Shown: piece by piece, positions 5,225 to 5,652 of the stretch
Layout of the letters: each line of letters starts with the position of its first letter
How positions within the stretch are numbered: the stretch's first letter is position 1
Assembly (NCBI GenBank): GCA_946887345.1
Contig: CAMPKR010000177.1
Coordinates: 1-5,652 of the forward strand
DNA: 5,652 nt
Source of the DNA: an uncultured Bacteroidota bacterium
GTDB lineage: Bacteria > Bacteroidota > Bacteroidia > Chitinophagales > Chitinophagaceae
Direction: 5' to 3'
Translations under genes and position numbers: made by a program
Notes under the pieces: model-generated
Told to the model about the DNA's origin: nothing
The model's input: the letters and a program-made list of their open reading frames with translations, nothing else
Databases searched by the model: none

Positions 5225-5473
5225 ATGAGTACATTAGAAGGCACCGAAGTAAAGCTTTCCAAACTGCCAGCGGGTAAAAAAGCCATCATAAAATCGCATG
5301 CTGAAACCGATTTCAGGCTGTTGCTACTGGAGATGGGCTGTGTTCCCGGTGAGCCGGTAATGGTGCAGATGATAGCCCCGCTCGGTGATCCCATCGCTAT
5401 ACAGATAGCCGGCTATAACCTCAGTATCCGCAAAAAAGACGCCGATAATATACTGGTTACTCTTACGGCTTAA
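5225..5473 (+). CDS. feoA: Ferrous iron transport protein A (FeoA)
   Basis: An 82-residue FeoA, a small cytoplasmic SH3-like-fold protein that works with the FeoB ferrous-iron permease. Seen: LSKLPAGKKAIIKSH (11-25), RLLLLEMGCVPGEPVMVQMIAPLGDPIAIQIAGYNLSIRKKDADNI (31-76). The M-G-x-x-P-G-x-x-V turn followed by A-P-L-G-D-P and G-Y-x-L-S-I-R-x-x-D-A is the family core and is complete. The ATG at 5225 is preferred over the in-frame GTG at 5219, which falls on the promoter element. No feoB appears in the 179 bases that follow; a downstream feoB beyond the window is possible but would be separated by the hairpin pair. Divergent from ybeY, with a 68-nt gap. Confidence 0.93.
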   Translation: MSTLEGTEVKLSKLPAGKKAIIKSHAETDFRLLLLEMGCVPGEPVMVQMIAPLGDPIAIQIAGYNLSIRKKDADNILVTLTA

Positions 5474-5508
5474 AAGCACAGGTCGTCATCTCAGCACACG
5501 CCCCTGGT

Positions 5509-5553
5509 CTAAGCGTCCCGCTTAGTCTCCCAATTAGCAAGCGTCTCGCTTGC
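5509..5553. repeat. Pair of related hairpins, REP/BIME-like
   Basis: Hairpin one: CTAAGCG (5509-5515), loop TCC, CGCTTAG (5519-5525). Hairpin two: GCAAGCG (5537-5543), loop TCT, CGCTTGC (5547-5553). Both have perfect 7-bp stems with the shared core AAGCG-TCY-CGCTT and lie 11 bases apart. The two outer base pairs differ between the copies on both arms and still pair, which argues for selection on structure. Neither stem is followed by a T-run, so they are not typical terminators. Paired small palindromes of this kind resemble REP/BIME elements mobilised by RAYT transposases; no transposase is visible in the window. Confidence 0.7.
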
Positions 5554-5556
5554 ACC

Positions 5557-5652
5557 ATCTTGCCATCTGGTTAAAGTAGTAAACCGTTTGTTCACAATAG
5601 CTCGTTGAAAAGGACAAGTTCAAATCCCCCTTGCCGCGTGGGTGTGTGCGGG
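5557..5652. other. Unassigned tail, no gene recognised
   Basis: Between the second hairpin and the window edge I see no gene. The end is locally skewed: C-rich (CCCCC at 5626-5630) and then a GTG/GGG-rich stretch (5637-5652). On the minus strand a frame is open from the edge to a TAA at 5536 but has no recognisable motif and runs into the hairpin, so it may be chance or the end of a gene outside the window. Confidence 0.4.

Noticed and set aside
4722..5234. Longer YbeY with 26 extra N-terminal residues
   Set aside because: The extra residues are not like the family, and this start would cross the feoA start codon; the ATG at 5156 matches the usual family N-terminus.
5610..5635. Possible tRNA T-arm (TTCAAAT inside GTTCAAATC)
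   Set aside because: The loop matches the TTCRANY consensus, but the flanking five bases on each side do not pair beyond one G-C, and no acceptor or anticodon stem is present.

Overview
The window looks like chromosomal DNA from a member of the Bacteroidetes, probably a Chitinophagaceae- or Sphingobacteriales-like genome. The evidence is a gldC homologue, the birA / rsfS / ftsH neighbourhood typical of this phylum, a YbeY with the Bacteroidetes form of its metal-site motif, absence of clear Shine-Dalgarno sequences, and several upstream matches to the Bacteroidetes -7 promoter element TAnnTTTG. Genes are dense. No rRNA, tRNA, CRISPR array or insertion sequence was recognised.

Layout from left to right. 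(1) 1-541, minus strand: the 5' end of ftsH (cut by the window edge) preceded by rsfS. (2) 620-1357, plus strand: birA, divergent from rsfS and meeting the next operon tail to tail with no spacer. (3) 1358-2918, minus strand: a compact three-gene operon, yqeY-like, then cvpA-family, then a pabA/trpG glutamine amidotransferase; the first two genes abut and the last two overlap. (4) 2965-3012: an 8-bp-period AATGTG repeat that begins on the gldC stop codon, followed by gldC (3010-3357, minus). (5) 3411-3877, minus strand: a RelE-type toxin and Phd/YefM-like antitoxin pair with an ATGA overlap. (6) 3925-3990: a G/C-rich intergenic element with hairpins. (7) 4018-5156, minus strand: ybeY followed directly by an RluA-family pseudouridine synthase that is broken by an internal deletion/frameshift. 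(8) 5225-5473, plus strand: feoA, divergent from ybeY. (9) 5474-5652: non-coding tail with two near-identical hairpins resembling REP/BIME elements.

Functionally this is mostly housekeeping. RsfS and YbeY act on ribosomes (subunit joining, rRNA maturation), FtsH on membrane protein quality control, BirA on biotin loading of carboxylases, PabA/TrpG on folate or tryptophan precursors, and FeoA on ferrous iron uptake. The accessory component is the toxin-antitoxin pair and the intergenic repeats. I found no convincing new multi-gene system. The items most worth a second look are the broken pseudouridine synthase, the paired hairpins after feoA, the octamer repeat on gldC, the G/C-rich element near 3950, and the apparently leaderless feoA promoter.
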